Position numbers and translations under genes: made by a program | Notes under the pieces: model-generated | The model's input: the letters and a program-made list of their open reading frames with translations, nothing else | The model's database searches: none | What the model was told of the DNA's origin: nothing | From: Thermoflexales bacterium | Lineage (GTDB): Bacteria; Chloroflexota; Anaerolineae; Fen-1058 | Reading direction: 5' to 3' | Assembly: GCA_017882055.1 (NCBI GenBank) | Contig: JADGQE010000181.1 | Coordinates: 1-7,855 of the forward strand | Length of the DNA stretch: 7,855 nucleotides | Shown here: positions 7,155-7,855 of the stretch, in pieces | How positions within the stretch are numbered: position 1 is the first letter of the stretch | Layout: every line of letters begins with the position of its first letter

Positions 7155-7855
7155 TGATATGGCTTGTCGTTCCGACACTGCTGTTCGTGATCGCCGTCTG
7201 GTTTGATCTCACGCCCTGGCTGCGCGGACCGGATGAGTGGCGTTGGACGCTGCGTTCAATTACGTCACCGGAACGGATGATTATTCCGCTGATCGTTCTC
7301 GTGTTGTATGTGATCGTGTGTGTGCGTTGGCTGGGGCGATCGCAAAAGATTCCCTCTACAAGATTCCTGATATTTGTGACTTTAGCCGCACCGATTATTC
7401 AGCTGGCCCTGGCATTCGCCGTTTCGCGCCAGCCGCTGTTGCAATTCTTCGGGCCGACGGTATCCGTTCACAACAGCGGCTACTTCACCACCGCCGTGGC
7501 TACACCCGATCTTGCCGCTTTGCTCACTCGTTATCCGTCGATCATGCCCACGCTGCCGATTCATGCGCAATCGCATCCACCCGGCCCGATCGTTATGCAG
7601 TGGGCGGGCTGGCAGTTCTTTCAATCATTGCCGGCCTTGGCCGATTCGATCGCGATGCCGCTGCGCACACTTCAGTGCCACAATCCCGGCTTGATGGCAC
7701 TCGACAATCCACAAATAGCCAGCGCCTCGATCGGTATGTTGCTGCCATTGATCGGCGCATTAGCCGTATGGCCCATGTTTGCCTTTGGTCAACGGGTAGC
7801 CGGCGCCAAAGCGGCGTTGCTGGCTGTAGCCTTATTCCCGGTGATGCCGTTGTTT
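7136..7855 (+). CDS. N-terminal part of a GT39-like membrane glycosyltransferase (3' partial)
   Basis: This frame stays open to the last base, giving 240 codons from GTG 7136. The N-terminus is Lys-rich (SKIKN), then a helix (about 7-22), then FDLTPWLRGPDEWRW (23-37) as a first outer segment. Further helices lie near 48-63, 77-96, 196-215 and 223-240. Between them is a long outer loop with HNSGYFTTAVATPDL (112-126), RYPSIMPTLPIHAQS (132-146) and HPPGPI (147-152). HPPG matches the position and form of the HPPL/NPPL motif that follows the acidic pair in GT39 enzymes, so a GT39-related, lipid-sugar-dependent transferase is likely. The start is uncertain. GTG 7136 gives a normal N-terminus, with AGG 7124-7126 nine bases upstream. 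GTG 7130 adds two residues. ATG 7094 and TTG 7052 would translate through the palindrome and give an unconvincing sequence. The true start may have been altered by that element. Spacing from the previous gene is 96 bases, larger than elsewhere here. Confidence 0.78.
   Translation, partial: MSKIKNLIWLVVPTLLFVIAVWFDLTPWLRGPDEWRWTLRSITSPERMIIPLIVLVLYVIVCVRWLGRSQKIPSTRFLIFVTLAAPIIQLALAFAVSRQPLLQFFGPTVSVHNSGYFTTAVATPDLAALLTRYPSIMPTLPIHAQSHPPGPIVMQWAGWQFFQSLPALADSIAMPLRTLQCHNPGLMALDNPQIASASIGMLLPLIGALAVWPMFAFGQRVAGAKAALLAVALFPVMPLF

Noticed and set aside
6877..7206. 109-codon plus-strand open frame bridging the end of the 438-residue gene and the start of the last gene
   Set aside because: It is out of frame with both supported genes, has no plausible ribosome site, and its composition is typical of a shifted frame.
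7159..7206. ATG 7159 as an alternative start
   Set aside because: It is in another frame that ends within about 50 bases and does not lead into the conserved HPPG-containing protein.
1..7855. CRISPR array, tRNA/rRNA gene, riboswitch, transposase or phage gene
   Set aside because: I saw no regularly spaced repeats, cloverleaf-like or rRNA-like stretches, or integrase/transposase motifs. Coding sequence covers nearly the whole window.

Overview
The window is gene-dense and all its genes lie on the plus strand. It holds five consecutive genes for large membrane proteins, packed like one operon, and the first and last are cut by the window edges. The best clue to the organism is the second gene. 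It is a clear DUF2298 / 'Chlor_Arch_YYY' protein, with the Tyr-Tyr-Tyr motif and the GDMHPH, LNTWDFP and NTVFKIYYQ blocks. This family is known mainly from Chloroflexota and Archaea. Moderate-to-high GC, bacterial-style Shine-Dalgarno sites and beta-sandwich tails on the glycosyltransferases all fit a chloroflexotan, perhaps Anaerolineae-like. That assignment is inferred from protein families, not from a marker gene.

Layout. 2-832 is the extracytoplasmic C-terminal end of a membrane glycosyltransferase-like protein. After a 10-base gap, 843-3365 encodes the 840-residue DUF2298 protein. After 12 bases, 3378-5726 encodes a 782-residue GT39/PMT-like glycosyltransferase with a TTG start behind a strong AGGAG. 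It overlaps by ATGA with 5723-7039, a 438-residue multi-pass protein of GT-C-like character. A 96-base spacer (7040-7135) is followed by another GT39-like gene, opened here at GTG 7136 and still open at the window end (240 codons seen).

The proteins look like a set of lipid-sugar-dependent (GT-C-type) transferases or related integral membrane proteins. They probably act on the outer face of the cytoplasmic membrane, building or attaching cell-surface glycans. No nucleotide-sugar (GT-A/GT-B) enzyme, transporter, regulator, RNA gene, CRISPR array or transposase is visible. Specific donors and acceptors cannot be read from the sequence.

The most unusual structure is in the 7040-7135 spacer. A 66-base imperfect palindrome (7073-7138) sits exactly between phased copies of an A-rich heptamer (TCAAAAA). 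It resembles a small non-autonomous palindromic element with a 7-base target duplication, and its right arm supplies the proposed GTG start of the last gene. I found no convincing sign of a wholly new biological system. The window is best described as an array of divergent surface-glycosylation membrane proteins.
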